Assembly (NCBI RefSeq): GCF_900142925.1 | Contig: NZ_FRCN01000002.1 | Span: 186,001 to 250,000, forward strand | DNA length: 64,000 nt | DNA from: Chitinophaga sp. CF418 | GTDB lineage: Bacteria; Bacteroidota; Bacteroidia; Chitinophagales; Chitinophagaceae | Direction of reading: 5' to 3' | In this document: piece by piece, positions 52,564 to 60,875 of the stretch | How positions within the stretch are numbered: the stretch's first letter is position 1 | Layout: every line of letters begins with the position of its first letter | Made by a program: the position numbers and the translations under genes | Notes under the pieces: generated by a model | Told to the model about the DNA's origin: nothing | The model's input: only the letters and a program-made list of their open reading frames with translations | Databases searched by the model: none

Positions 52564-52776
52564 ATGAACATCCGGGGATACCAGTGGTCGGTACTGAAGA
52601 AACTGCTCAAGCAGCGTTTCAGTGAACTTTCAGACGAAGATCTAGTGTTTGAAAGAGGTAAAGAGAGGGAGCTGTATAGCAGACTTGAGCGGAAAACCGG
52701 CAAGTCGCAGGAAGATGTTGCCCGCATTATCAAAGGTATGCAACAAGCATATTTGCAGCAGTCGACGTTGCTGTAG
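52564..52776 (+). CDS. CsbD-like general stress protein
   Basis: A 70-aa protein resembling CsbD: N-terminal YQWSVLKKLLKQRFSELSDEDLVFERGKERELYSRLERKTGKS follows the family plan of WxxLKxxLKxxxxxLTDxDLxxxxGxxxxLxxxLQxxxGKSxE, here shortened in quotation. CsbD proteins are small, acidic-to-amphipathic, induced by stress in many bacteria, with unknown mechanism. Single gene preceded by an A/T-rich region and followed by a hairpin. Confidence 0.8.
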   Translation: MNIRGYQWSVLKKLLKQRFSELSDEDLVFERGKERELYSRLERKTGKSQEDVARIIKGMQQAYLQQSTLL

Positions 52777-52783
52777 GTTCGTT

Positions 52784-52851
52784 AAGTGATCAATTATATG
52801 TTACCCATATGGGCCAAAAGCCTGTAGGAGTGATGTTATGATTGATCACTT
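52784..52851. terminator. Candidate terminator between convergent genes
   Basis: Arms aagtgatcaat (52784-52794) and attgatcactt (52841-52851), with an inner cccatatggg palindrome. Followed on the plus strand by CTTATTTG. It lies between CsbD-like gene and the convergent 91-aa gene. Confidence 0.5.
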
Positions 52852-52859
52852 CTTATTTG

Positions 52860-53135
52860 TTAATAGTTGTCCTGTACATGTCCGTTGTGTTTCCACATTT
52901 TCCTGACAATGAACAGGTAGCCTGCCAGTGAAAGCACCAGGAAGGTGTAGAAGAAAATCATCCTGCCGCGAGTAGACTCTTCCGGTATGGCAAACCCCAG
53001 ATATAATCCCAGAAATACATTCACCAGCATCCAGAAAAAACCCAGGAACACTGTCCGCATGATCCGGACAAAATAGTGCACGATCCTCATATCGAATTGT
53101 TCCTTTCTGTCCTGCTGAGGTTCCTGATTTTCCAT
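52860..53135 (-). CDS. Two-helix membrane protein of unknown function
   Basis: A 91-aa protein with a polar N-terminus (MENQEPQQDRKEQF) and two hydrophobic helices, about 27-49 (MRTVFLGFFWMLVNVFLGLY) and 59-80 (MIFFYTFLVLSLAGYLFIV). I recognise no family. It follows the GH25 lysozyme gene by 15 bp on the same strand, so the two are probably cotranscribed; it could be an accessory membrane partner. Confidence 0.7.
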   Translation of the reverse strand: MENQEPQQDRKEQFDMRIVHYFVRIMRTVFLGFFWMLVNVFLGLYLGFAIPEESTRGRMIFFYTFLVLSLAGYLFIVRKMWKHNGHVQDNY

Positions 53136-53150
53136 GTCAATTTGTTATGT

Positions 53151-53918
53151 TTAAGGAAGGCATAATTTACGAAGCGCCAGGCTATCTCCTCTGAAAACGT
53201 TGAAGTCAACCGTTGTAGAGATCCCGTTTACCCGGCCTATATCGCTGTGCTGCCAGAATAACCAGTGACGCTGTGTGGATGGCCGCTCTTTCTGGTAATA
53301 GTGTGCCACCCATAAAGGATAACGGTCAAATTCCTCTCCAAGATACGTTTCGTAAAAGTGCATGTTAGTGTAAATGATCGGCTTCACCCCATAGGCTTTT
53401 TCCATCTCTTCCAGCCAGATCCTGGCAGTAGACCTGATCACTGCCGGCGGTTGATTATTATGTACTTCTATATCCAGCACCGGCGGCAGATCCCCGGCTT
53501 CGAGCTGCACTACATTCTGAAAATTGATCACCTGCTTCAGGGGGTCACGGGTAGAGTAAAAGAAATGGTATGCCCCTCTGACAATACCCGCTTTTTTTGC
53601 CTTCTGCCAGTTCTGCTTAAATAAGGCATCCTGACGGGTAATACCCTCTGTTGCCTTAATAAATGCGAAGGAGATATGGATACGTTCCACCTGCATCTGT
53701 TCCACCGCCGCCCAGTTAATATTCTTCTGGAATCTTGATACATCAATCCCATGGATGGAATAGTTAACCGGCATGTCGATCCCAAATTCTTCATACCTGA
53801 CAAAATTCAGGGCTTCCTCCCTCTCCCGCCACCACAGCCATGCTCCAAATGTCAGACATAGGAGGAATAACAGGGCGAAAATTAAACGCCTGGATTTCTT
53901 GATTCGGAGTTTTGGCAC
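53151..53918 (-). CDS. GH25 lysozyme, membrane-anchored
   Basis: A 255-aa glycoside hydrolase family 25 muramidase. After an uncleaved-looking basic N-terminus and one hydrophobic helix (about 12-29) the GH25 barrel follows: HGIDVSRFQKNINW (catalytic-side Asp), FAFIKATEGIT, GAYHFF and LDIEVHN, with DxE residues as in the family. It hydrolyses beta-1,4 bonds of peptidoglycan in the periplasm. Cotranscribed with a small membrane protein. Probable role: cell-wall remodelling rather than phage lysis, since no phage genes flank it. Confidence 0.92.
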   Translation of the reverse strand: MPKLRIKKSRRLIFALLFLLCLTFGAWLWWREREEALNFVRYEEFGIDMPVNYSIHGIDVSRFQKNINWAAVEQMQVERIHISFAFIKATEGITRQDALFKQNWQKAKKAGIVRGAYHFFYSTRDPLKQVINFQNVVQLEAGDLPPVLDIEVHNNQPPAVIRSTARIWLEEMEKAYGVKPIIYTNMHFYETYLGEEFDRYPLWVAHYYQKERPSTQRHWLFWQHSDIGRVNGISTTVDFNVFRGDSLALRKLCLP

Positions 53919-54064
53919 TTTTTACTTATTCGGCTTTCGCAATAGAGTGACGGCTTTTTAATGCTCACATTTTCAATCTTCTTCCCAATTTCACAGCAAG
54001 TATAATTATTATTATACATAACCGACATAGATATCTTATTTTTACAACAATAAGTGATGTTGTT

Positions 54065-55090
54065 ATGCCTGATTTCAATCTAAATGATACCCTCAATCTG
54101 ATGTCCAAGTTCACGCTACGCCGTGGCTGGAACGCCGCCAAGGTGTTAAGTAGCTACTTTGTAAGTAAATGGACTGGCAAGCCTATTCAGTGGGGTTACC
54201 CGATCTCGGTATCATTCGAGCCGACAACATCCTGTAACCTGAGATGCCCTGAATGCCCCAGCGGATTAAGGGCTTTTACACGACCTACCGGCATGCTCCA
54301 GCAGGATTTCTTCCGGAAAACAATAGACGAGATCTATAAAGAACTGTTGTACCTGATATTTTATTTTCAGGGAGAGCCCTTCCTGAATCCCGGCTTCCTG
54401 GAAATGGTTAAATATGCTCATGCAAAAGGTATCTATACAGCCACCTCTACCAACGCCCATTACCTCACGGATGAAAATGCGCGTAAGACGGTGGAAAGCG
54501 GTTTGGACAGATTGATCATCTCAATTGATGGTACAACACAGGACGTGTATACGCAGTACCGTGTAGGCGGTAACCTGGAGAAGGTAATACAGGGAGCAAA
54601 GAATATCGTAAAATGGAAAAAAGAACTGAACTCAAAAACACCGTTCGTCTTTTTCCAGTTCCTGGTGGTAAAACCCAATGAGCACCAAATTGAGGATATA
54701 AAGAACCTGGCAAAAGAGATTGGTGTGGATGAAGTGCGCTTTAAGACAGCACAGGTATATGATTATGAAGAAGGCAACCGCCTGATCCCGACTATTGATA
54801 AATACAGCCGTTATCATAAAAATGATGATGGTACCTATGCGATCAAGAATAAAATGGGCAATCATTGCTGGCGTTTATGGCATTCTCCTGTTATTACCTG
54901 GGACGGACTGGTAGTTCCCTGCTGCTTCGATAAAGATGCGCAGCATAAGCTGGGAGATCTCAAACAGGAATCATTAAAGGAGTTATGGCATAATGACAAG
55001 TATATCCGGTTCAGGACACAGATACAACAGGGCCGTAAGAATATTGATATTTGTGCTAACTGCAGCGAGGGAACAAAGGTTTGGGGATAA
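54065..55090 (+). CDS. Radical SAM/SPASM domain enzyme
   Basis: A 341-aa radical SAM enzyme. The [4Fe-4S] motif is C57-x3-C61-x2-C64 (SCNLRCPECPSG), and GEPFLNPGF is the usual SAM-binding glycine-glutamate-like region. The C-terminal SPASM domain shows VVPCCFDKDA, LGDLKQESLKELWHNDKY and the closing ICANC, i.e. auxiliary cluster ligands. SPASM enzymes often modify peptides (sactipeptides, quinohemoprotein-type) or carbohydrates; no precursor peptide gene is evident nearby. The gene is single. Substrate unknown. Confidence 0.9.
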   Translation: MPDFNLNDTLNLMSKFTLRRGWNAAKVLSSYFVSKWTGKPIQWGYPISVSFEPTTSCNLRCPECPSGLRAFTRPTGMLQQDFFRKTIDEIYKELLYLIFYFQGEPFLNPGFLEMVKYAHAKGIYTATSTNAHYLTDENARKTVESGLDRLIISIDGTTQDVYTQYRVGGNLEKVIQGAKNIVKWKKELNSKTPFVFFQFLVVKPNEHQIEDIKNLAKEIGVDEVRFKTAQVYDYEEGNRLIPTIDKYSRYHKNDDGTYAIKNKMGNHCWRLWHSPVITWDGLVVPCCFDKDAQHKLGDLKQESLKELWHNDKYIRFRTQIQQGRKNIDICANCSEGTKVWG

Positions 55091-55098
55091 ACAAACCT

Positions 55099-55473
55099 TT
55101 AATCTTCTTCTTTTTCGGCCGCAGCTTTGGCCTTCTTCTTTTTGCTGCGACCTTTCCGGTACTTATCAAATAGATTAATACCCAGTCGTACCCCGGCAAA
55201 TTCCAATGCCGTCATCAGGGCGCTGGTGGTAAAGGATTTGAACTTACCACTCTGCCAGGCGATCTTCGCTATGCGCCCTGCTACCCCCAGGAATGCACCA
55301 TGTTTGGCGCTGCCGGGAAGCACAGAGTTCAATGCCATTTTCCCATAATTGCCTTTGAAATAATCGACCCTGTCTCCTAATTCATTTTCAAGTGCACGGG
55401 AGCGTTTCTTCAACCGGTTTATCTCCTTCTGCAAGAGGTCTCCGTTTGTTACTTTCACTTTCACCTTGGGCAT
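55099..55473 (-). CDS. Hypothetical protein of the YtxH/holin operon
   Basis: A 124-aa protein with an N-terminal coiled-coil-prone charged region (LLQKEINRLKKRSRALENEL), a central segment of Gly/Ala-rich small hydrophobic helices (about 50-100) and a strongly basic then acidic tail (YRKGRSKKKKAKAAAEKEED). I recognise no family. It is the last gene of a three-gene minus-strand unit (YtxH-like, YqjE-like, this one), a combination common in Bacteroidota, and its role is presumably in envelope stress. Confidence 0.75.
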   Translation of the reverse strand: MPKVKVKVTNGDLLQKEINRLKKRSRALENELGDRVDYFKGNYGKMALNSVLPGSAKHGAFLGVAGRIAKIAWQSGKFKSFTTSALMTALEFAGVRLGINLFDKYRKGRSKKKKAKAAAEKEED

Positions 55474-55500
55474 GTGTAAAGGTTTATCACTGATCTTTTA

Positions 55501-55977
55501 TTATAACTGTTCGTACAATTCTTCATCCTCTTCAATTTTTTTGCTGTCATCATCATCTTCTTCTTCCTCTTCTGTTGCTGCCTTCTTCCGGTTCTTGTCT
55601 TCGTCCCCATTATCATGCCCCTCTACCTCCATTTCACTCATCAACTCTCTGATCAGCATATTGGATAAAGGAATCTGGATCAACGACTTGCGGAAGATGA
55701 GCAGAATGCCCAGCAGTACTATGAACAGGGCGGCAGAGCATGAAAATCCAATGGTGAAGCTATTGGTCATTTCACCGATCCAGAAACCAAGCACCATACC
55801 CAGAAATACGATAACAAAAAAGAACAGCAGGAAAGCCAGTATCAATGAGAAGAAAAGCCCTAAGGCTTTTGATAGCTTTCCTGCTGCCTGGAGTTTAATC
55901 AGGTCCAAACGGGTTTCCAGATATTCCTTGGCAACCTTGCCTGTCTGATTGAAGTAATTGCTGAAATTATCCTCCAT
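55501..55977 (-). CDS. YqjE-like phage-holin-family membrane protein
   Basis: A 158-aa protein of the phage_holin_3_6/YqjE family. The N-terminal amphipathic helix (EYLETRLDLIKLQAAGKLSK) and two long hydrophobic helices (about 42-66 and 76-97) are visible. The C-terminal 50 residues are strikingly acidic, with runs of Glu and Asp (TEEEEEDDDDSK). Middle gene of the YtxH unit. The family name does not imply phage origin. Function unknown, perhaps membrane-stress related. Confidence 0.87.
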   Translation of the reverse strand: MEDNFSNYFNQTGKVAKEYLETRLDLIKLQAAGKLSKALGLFFSLILAFLLFFFVIVFLGMVLGFWIGEMTNSFTIGFSCSAALFIVLLGILLIFRKSLIQIPLSNMLIRELMSEMEVEGHDNGDEDKNRKKAATEEEEEDDDDSKKIEEDEELYEQL

Positions 55978-56001
55978 GCAAATTTTTTTTGTGACAAGGG
56001 T

Positions 56002-56199
56002 TTACGCCAACTCATTTTCCAGAGCATCTTCAAAGTGCTCTTTCCTCTTCTTAAACTTGTCTTTCAATTTATCTGCCTGATATTTCAGCTTTTCTACGAG
56101 TTCGTCCTTTTTGTCAGAATTAAGGAAATAACCCACGGCAACACCTACTGCGGCACCAACAATGAATGACACAACTGCTTTTGAACTGCTGTTCGCCAT
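56002..56199 (-). CDS. YtxH-like protein
   Basis: A 65-aa YtxH-like protein: one N-terminal hydrophobic, glycine-rich helix (VVSFIVGAAVGVAVGYFLN) followed by a Lys/Glu-rich helix (KLKYQADKLKDKFKKRKEHFE). Such proteins are small inner-membrane peptides with a soluble coiled-coil-like tail, often induced by stress. First gene of the three-gene unit, 24 bp upstream of the YqjE-like gene. Confidence 0.88.
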   Translation of the reverse strand: MANSSSKAVVSFIVGAAVGVAVGYFLNSDKKDELVEKLKYQADKLKDKFKKRKEHFEDALENELA

Positions 56200-56457
56200 A
56201 AAATAAAAGTTTTAAAAGATGAACAATGGTTATAAATCGTACTGTACAGATTACAAACACTATTCCAATAATTTTAATCTTTCCGTAATTACTATTAATA
56301 AAATATTACCCTGTATTGGAAAGTATCCGGTAACCTGCTCTGATTAAACACTTTATGCCGAAGATTGGTTTACTTTATACCGGCCGGTACTATTGCAGGG
56401 AACGGTACTCTTTTTGCACGATCAATTATATTACTGACAAAATAACCTCTCAACCTT
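56200..56457. other. Divergent intergenic region
   Basis: A 258-bp A/T-rich gap between the divergent YtxH unit and AI-2E gene. No gene or clear RNA is evident. Confidence 0.5.
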
Positions 56458-57492
56458 ATGAGCGTAATAGACAACGAGCGAATTAAACAAGTAAGCTTTC
56501 TATTGATCATTGTACTGCTGGCATTCGTACTCTTCTCAGAACTGTATACTTTTTTCCCCGGATTTCTTGGCGCTATCACCATGTACATCCTCAGCAGAAA
56601 ATATATGTTCCGGTTGGTGGAAAAACGCAAATGGCGTAAAAGCCTGGCTGCTGCGTTGTTGATGTTCATGTCGTTCATAATCATACTGCTGCCTTTCGGC
56701 CTGCTCATAAACATGCTTACCAATAAGATCGGTTATGCAGTCACCCATTCTTCCGAGCTGATAGCCGGCCTTAAAACAGTGAATGACCGGATACAGGCGG
56801 CTACCAACATAGACATCCTTTCACAGGTAAGACTGGAACGGCTGCGGGAATACCTGACATCAGTATTGCCAGGGCTTTTGGGCGCTACTTTCAACATCCT
56901 AACCGCCATCGCTATACTCTATTTTATCCTGTACTATATGTTGGTAAACGGAAGAGAAATGGAAGCCTGGTTATATGAATATATTCCATTGAAAGACGAG
57001 AATGTATTACGACTCGGGACTGAATTCCATAAACTGGTGATCGCCAATGCGGTGGGAATTCCCCTGATTGCGGTCATACAGGGTATAGTATCATTGATCG
57101 GCTATTTTATTTTCCAGGTCCCCCAGCCCTGGTTCTGGTTTGCAGTGACCTGTTTTACGGCCATGCTGCCTGTCGTTGGTGCTGCAGCAGTATATGCGCC
57201 CATGGGTGTTTATCTCCTTGCCATCAATATGACATGGCAGGGCATTGGTGTGCTGATATATGGTTTCGCTATAGTTGGTACTTCTGATAATTTATTCCGC
57301 CTTATACTGGCAAAGAAGATTGGCGACGTACATCCCCTGATCACCGTTTTTGGAGTACTGATAGGTGTGAATCTTTTTGGGTTTATCGGGCTGATTTTCG
57401 GTCCCCTGCTCATTTCCATGTTCATACTCCTGCTGGACATTTACTCGAACGAGTTCCTGACCAAAAAGCGGGAAGTACGGGTGCAGCGGTGA
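56458..57492 (+). CDS. AI-2E family transporter
   Basis: A 344-aa integral membrane protein of the AI-2E/PerM/TqsA family with about eight helices. Family marks are the N-terminal pair of helices (IVLLAFVLFSELYTFFPGFLGA, given in part), the paired basic loop RLVEKRKWRKSL, and the C-terminal block FGVLIGVNLFGFIGLIFGPLLIS. Members export or facilitate small molecules; the AI-2 label is inherited from one member. It ends 1 bp before the convergent nadD, so their 3' ends abut. Confidence 0.9.
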   Translation: MSVIDNERIKQVSFLLIIVLLAFVLFSELYTFFPGFLGAITMYILSRKYMFRLVEKRKWRKSLAAALLMFMSFIIILLPFGLLINMLTNKIGYAVTHSSELIAGLKTVNDRIQAATNIDILSQVRLERLREYLTSVLPGLLGATFNILTAIAILYFILYYMLVNGREMEAWLYEYIPLKDENVLRLGTEFHKLVIANAVGIPLIAVIQGIVSLIGYFIFQVPQPWFWFAVTCFTAMLPVVGAAAVYAPMGVYLLAINMTWQGIGVLIYGFAIVGTSDNLFRLILAKKIGDVHPLITVFGVLIGVNLFGFIGLIFGPLLISMFILLLDIYSNEFLTKKREVRVQR

Positions 57493-57493
57493 T

Positions 57494-58063
57494 CTACCGG
57501 TAGTAGCTATTCTCTGCTATATATGCCGCCACATTGTCGGGCACCAGGTAACGGATGGATTTCCCCTCCTGGATCCATTTACGTATGTCGGTGGAAGAAA
57601 TATCCAGCATGGGCGCTTTCAATACTTCTACCTGTGCGCCATATGTCTCGGTTACTTCATGTCCCGGACGCAGGTAAACATAAATGGGATAGTTCCGGAT
57701 AAGCTGCTGATAATTACGCCAGCGGGTGATATTCTGGAAACTATCGCTGCCCATAATGATGGTGAATTGTTGGGTGGGGAACTTCTCTGTCAGATAGGTG
57801 AGGGTGTCGATGGTGAAGGATGGTCTTGGCAGGGAAAATTCAATGTTGCTGGCCCTGAGTCTGGGTTCGTCTTTAATAGCCAGTTCTACCAGGTGAAAGC
57901 GGTTATGTTCATTTAATAATGATCCTGACGGTTTTAAAGGGTTCTGCGGTGATACCACCAACCATACTTTATCGAGGTCCGTATTGTACGCCACATAGTT
58001 AGCTATAATCAGATGCCCGGTATGTATAGGATTAAAGGACCCAAAATACAAGCCTATCTTCAT
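57494..58063 (-). CDS. nadD: Nicotinate-nucleotide adenylyltransferase NadD
   Basis: A 189-aa NadD, adenylating nicotinate mononucleotide in NAD synthesis. Visible motifs: GLYFGSFNPIHTGHL (N-terminal nucleotide-binding GxFxPxHxGH), WLVVSPQNPLK, and the C-terminal ISSTDIRK (the ISxTxIR box). Length is normal. It lies after the paa cluster on the minus strand, 56 bp from paaD, but a functional link is not expected. Very secure. Confidence 0.95.
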   Translation of the reverse strand: MKIGLYFGSFNPIHTGHLIIANYVAYNTDLDKVWLVVSPQNPLKPSGSLLNEHNRFHLVELAIKDEPRLRASNIEFSLPRPSFTIDTLTYLTEKFPTQQFTIIMGSDSFQNITRWRNYQQLIRNYPIYVYLRPGHEVTETYGAQVEVLKAPMLDISSTDIRKWIQEGKSIRYLVPDNVAAYIAENSYYR

Positions 58064-58119
58064 GCCCCTGTTTTTTGAGCGTGAATGTAATCAATAATGA
58101 GGAAATGTGATATATGTGC

Positions 58120-58611
58120 TTACGAGAGTGGCTTAAACTGCTCGAACATCATTCCGCATTGCCGACAGAAATGCAGGGCCCTGCAGAGGGTAGACCCGAA
58201 GGGGGAACGTAAATAAGTGTTTTCGCTACCACAATGGGGGCAGGTCACTTTGATCAGCATGTCCAGGTTGACCTCTCCTCCATGCCTGCCGGGAGGAGCG
58301 ATACCGAAATCGCGCAGTTTCTCTTTAGCCTCGGCAGTCAGCCGGTTGCTGTTCCAGTTCACTTCCTTATCCACACTTACAAATGCCGGCATCTGAAGGT
58401 CTCTTTCAACGGCATTTTTAATGTTTTCCTTAATGAGGTCAATTGCCGGACAGGCCGCAAAAGTAGGGATCATCTTAATGTGCACACCTTCTATATCCAC
58501 TTTAACGTCTGTGATCATTCCCAGTTCCAGTACGCTTAATACAGGAATTTCCGGATCCATGACGTGCTCCAGCGATTGATATACTGCCTGCAGTGTTGTT
58601 ATTGTTTGCAT
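58120..58611 (-). CDS. paaD: Phenylacetyl-CoA epoxidase-associated protein PaaD
   Basis: A 163-aa PaaD. An N-terminal MIP18/DUF59 domain (MDPEIPVLSVLELGMI, AACPAID) is followed by a zinc-ribbon (CPHCGSENTYLRSPFGST then FCRQCG) with four cysteines. PaaD is thought to help Fe-S/metal maturation of the epoxidase. It is the last gene of paaABCD; its start is 12 bp from paaC. The usual next gene paaE is absent here. Very secure. Confidence 0.95.
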   Translation of the reverse strand: MQTITTLQAVYQSLEHVMDPEIPVLSVLELGMITDVKVDIEGVHIKMIPTFAACPAIDLIKENIKNAVERDLQMPAFVSVDKEVNWNSNRLTAEAKEKLRDFGIAPPGRHGGEVNLDMLIKVTCPHCGSENTYLRSPFGSTLCRALHFCRQCGMMFEQFKPLS

Positions 58612-58623
58612 AGTTATTTATTT

Positions 58624-59379
58624 CTACCAGGTTGCTTCAGGGTCAAGACGGAATACTTCTCCCATTTCATTCAGTAACTGCTGTAAATAAGGGGTATGCT
58701 GACCGGTACGACCACCATATACAGGCGATGTCATTTCCGGTAAGACCAGCCCCGCTTTCCCTATGACAGGGGATATATGACTCAGCCACTGTTTGTATAA
58801 AGCGGCTTCCCCGGGATAGATCTGCTCTGCTATCAGCAGGTCTTCTGCGGGTCCCGGTTCAAAGAGGCCTCCTGCCAGTTGAAAGCAGTTATCAAGTGCT
58901 GCCTGCATACGCCAACGGCTATCTTCTCCTGCGGTACAGAGCTGTATGATCCAGGCATCTGCATGCAGTGTATGATACTTCAGTTCTCCCTTTACTTTTC
59001 CGGCCAGATGCTGAAAAGGAGCAAATTTGCTTTGTGCAAGGGCCTGATATCGTACAGTCTCGGCATGATCAAAAAGGAAGTGCCGCATCAGGCTGAAATC
59101 ATACGAACCTATAGGCATTTCCACAAAGTGACAGCACCGGAAGTCTTTCGCATTCCTGAGGAATGCAAACTGGTCGGGGTGAGTGCCGCCGAAGTGTTCT
59201 TCCAGTATGCGATAGAGAGCCAATGCATGGCCAATCTTATCCTGGGCCATAGAAGAAAACGCGATGTCCTCTTCCATAACAGGCCCTAAGCCGGTCCATT
59301 CAGAATTGCGATGCCCGATCACCAGTTCATCATCTGCCATTTTTGTGATCAGCTCCTGTATTGCTTGTTGTAATTGCAT
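58624..59379 (-). CDS. paaC: Phenylacetyl-CoA epoxidase subunit PaaC
   Basis: A 251-aa PaaC, the non-catalytic structural partner of PaaA in the phenylacetyl-CoA 1,2-epoxidase. Characteristic stretches: GHRNSEWTGLGPVMEEDIAFSSMAQDKIGHA and RHFLFDHAETVRYQALAQS, shortened here. The metal-site residues are less complete than in PaaA, as known. Lies between paaB and paaD with 15 and 12 bp gaps. Confidence 0.95.
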   Translation of the reverse strand: MQLQQAIQELITKMADDELVIGHRNSEWTGLGPVMEEDIAFSSMAQDKIGHALALYRILEEHFGGTHPDQFAFLRNAKDFRCCHFVEMPIGSYDFSLMRHFLFDHAETVRYQALAQSKFAPFQHLAGKVKGELKYHTLHADAWIIQLCTAGEDSRWRMQAALDNCFQLAGGLFEPGPAEDLLIAEQIYPGEAALYKQWLSHISPVIGKAGLVLPEMTSPVYGGRTGQHTPYLQQLLNEMGEVFRLDPEATW

Positions 59380-59394
59380 TGGGATATGTGGGGA

Positions 59395-59763
59395 CTATTT
59401 TGTGTGTGCTTTAAACTTGTTGATCTTTTCCATGACTTTGAAACCGCTGGCATCCCGGTAAGTCTTGTCCGGGTTGTTGGCAAACATGTCTTCATCTTCC
59501 AGGTCGAACGCGAGTATGTCCGCGCTACGTACCACCCACAGATTCACACATTTCTTGCGGCGTCCAAATTGTTCCTTGGCAAAGATCAATGCCAGATTGG
59601 CATCAGGGGCATGTACACAGCCTACATGTTCATGGTGCGCCCCTCTTTTTTCCTGGTGAAATACTTCAAATACATTCCAGTTCTCTCCTTCTTCTACTTT
59701 AAAGGAGCCGTCATTCTTATCTAACCTGAGCCGGTTAACACGTGGATCTAGTGAGTCATTCAT
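59395..59763 (-). CDS. paaB: Phenylacetyl-CoA epoxidase subunit PaaB
   Basis: A 122-aa PaaB. Family stretch: NWNVFEVFHQEKRGAHHEHVG and RRKKCVNLWVVRSADI. Small subunit of the epoxidase complex, essential for activity in characterised systems. Start ATG at 59763, 44 bp after paaA; cotranscribed. Confidence 0.95.
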   Translation of the reverse strand: MNDSLDPRVNRLRLDKNDGSFKVEEGENWNVFEVFHQEKRGAHHEHVGCVHAPDANLALIFAKEQFGRRKKCVNLWVVRSADILAFDLEDEDMFANNPDKTYRDASGFKVMEKINKFKAHTK

Positions 59764-59807
59764 AAATCGTGGTACTACTACATTATAATAATTACGTGGA
59801 AAATGGT

Positions 59808-60812
59808 TTACGCTACCGGTAAGGCACTGCGTTCCATTTCTTCAGGGCGCATAAGGGCCTTTCGGATCCAGCGGCCATGTTCTTCTGCCCATTTCCTTAC
59901 ATCCAGTCTTTCTTTATTGCAGGGGCCATTCCCTTTGATCACTTCAAAAAAGAGGTCCCAATCAGGATCGGAATACTCCCATTTTCCCGTATCCGGGTTC
60001 TTTCTTAACAGCGGGTCAGGAAGTGTTAGTCCCAATTCCCATATCTTGGGAACGTATACGTCCAGGAACTGGTTACGCATATCGTCGTTGCTGGCCATTT
60101 TCACCTTCCATTCCATCAGCTTTTCGCTATGGCTGGAGGCTTTGTCCGGCGGACCAAAGAAATGCATGATAGGCTGCCACCAACGGTTAAGCGCATCCTG
60201 CAGCATTTCCTTCTGGGCCGGCGTACCGGTAGCCAGTTCTATGAAGGCGTCATATCCCTGTTTCAGGTGGAAGCTTTCTTCATAACAGATCCTTTCCAGC
60301 GCACGGCAGTAAGGCCCGTAAGAGCCTTTGGAATTGGCCACCTGGTTGACTATAGCCGCCGCATCGATCAGGAATCCGATCACTGTAACGTCCGCCCAGG
60401 TTTTGGCCGGGTAGTTAAAGACATTGGAATACTTTGACTTTCCGCTCAGCAGATCATTGATCATTGCTTCCCGGGATTTACCCAGTGTTTCTGCGGCATT
60501 GTACAATAGTTGTCCATGTCCTACCTCGTCCTGCACCTTGGCTATGAGCGCCAGTTTGCGTTTAAAGCCCGGCGCCCGGGTAATCCAGGTACCTTCCGGC
60601 AATGCGCCTATTATTTCGGAATGTGCATGTTGTTCGATCAGTCGTATGAGCTGTCTGCGATATTCCGCCGGCATCCAGTCGCCCGGTTCAATTTTTTCCC
60701 CTCTGGCAATACGCGCCTCAAACGCGGCCAGTTTTTCAGGATCATCATGCAACTGTTCTTCCCGCTGCTGCTTCCTGTTGGGTTCGTCGAAAATATATCC
60801 GCCACCGTACAT
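59808..60812 (-). CDS. paaA: Phenylacetyl-CoA epoxidase catalytic subunit PaaA
   Basis: A 334-aa PaaA, a ferritin-like di-iron protein that epoxidises phenylacetyl-CoA. Iron-site residues are in [14 protein letters not shown] (ExxH) and [14 protein letters not shown] (ExxH), with further acidic residues in the first helices ([10 protein letters not shown]). First gene of paaABCD. The divergent DUF922 gene starts 63 bp away, so promoters overlap; TAACTTAC and TACCTTTA -7-like elements are seen on opposite strands. Very secure. Confidence 0.96.
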   Translation of the reverse strand: MYGGGYIFDEPNRKQQREEQLHDDPEKLAAFEARIARGEKIEPGDWMPAEYRRQLIRLIEQHAHSEIIGALPEGTWITRAPGFKRKLALIAKVQDEVGHGQLLYNAAETLGKSREAMINDLLSGKSKYSNVFNYPAKTWADVTVIGFLIDAAAIVNQVANSKGSYGPYCRALERICYEESFHLKQGYDAFIELATGTPAQKEMLQDALNRWWQPIMHFFGPPDKASSHSEKLMEWKVKMASNDDMRNQFLDVYVPKIWELGLTLPDPLLRKNPDTGKWEYSDPDWDLFFEVIKGNGPCNKERLDVRKWAEEHGRWIRKALMRPEEMERSALPVA

Positions 60813-60875
60813 AGTGCGATTGTTTTGGTAGATCGTAAGTTACGAAAAATGTACCTTTAACTTAGAAGAGGTGCC

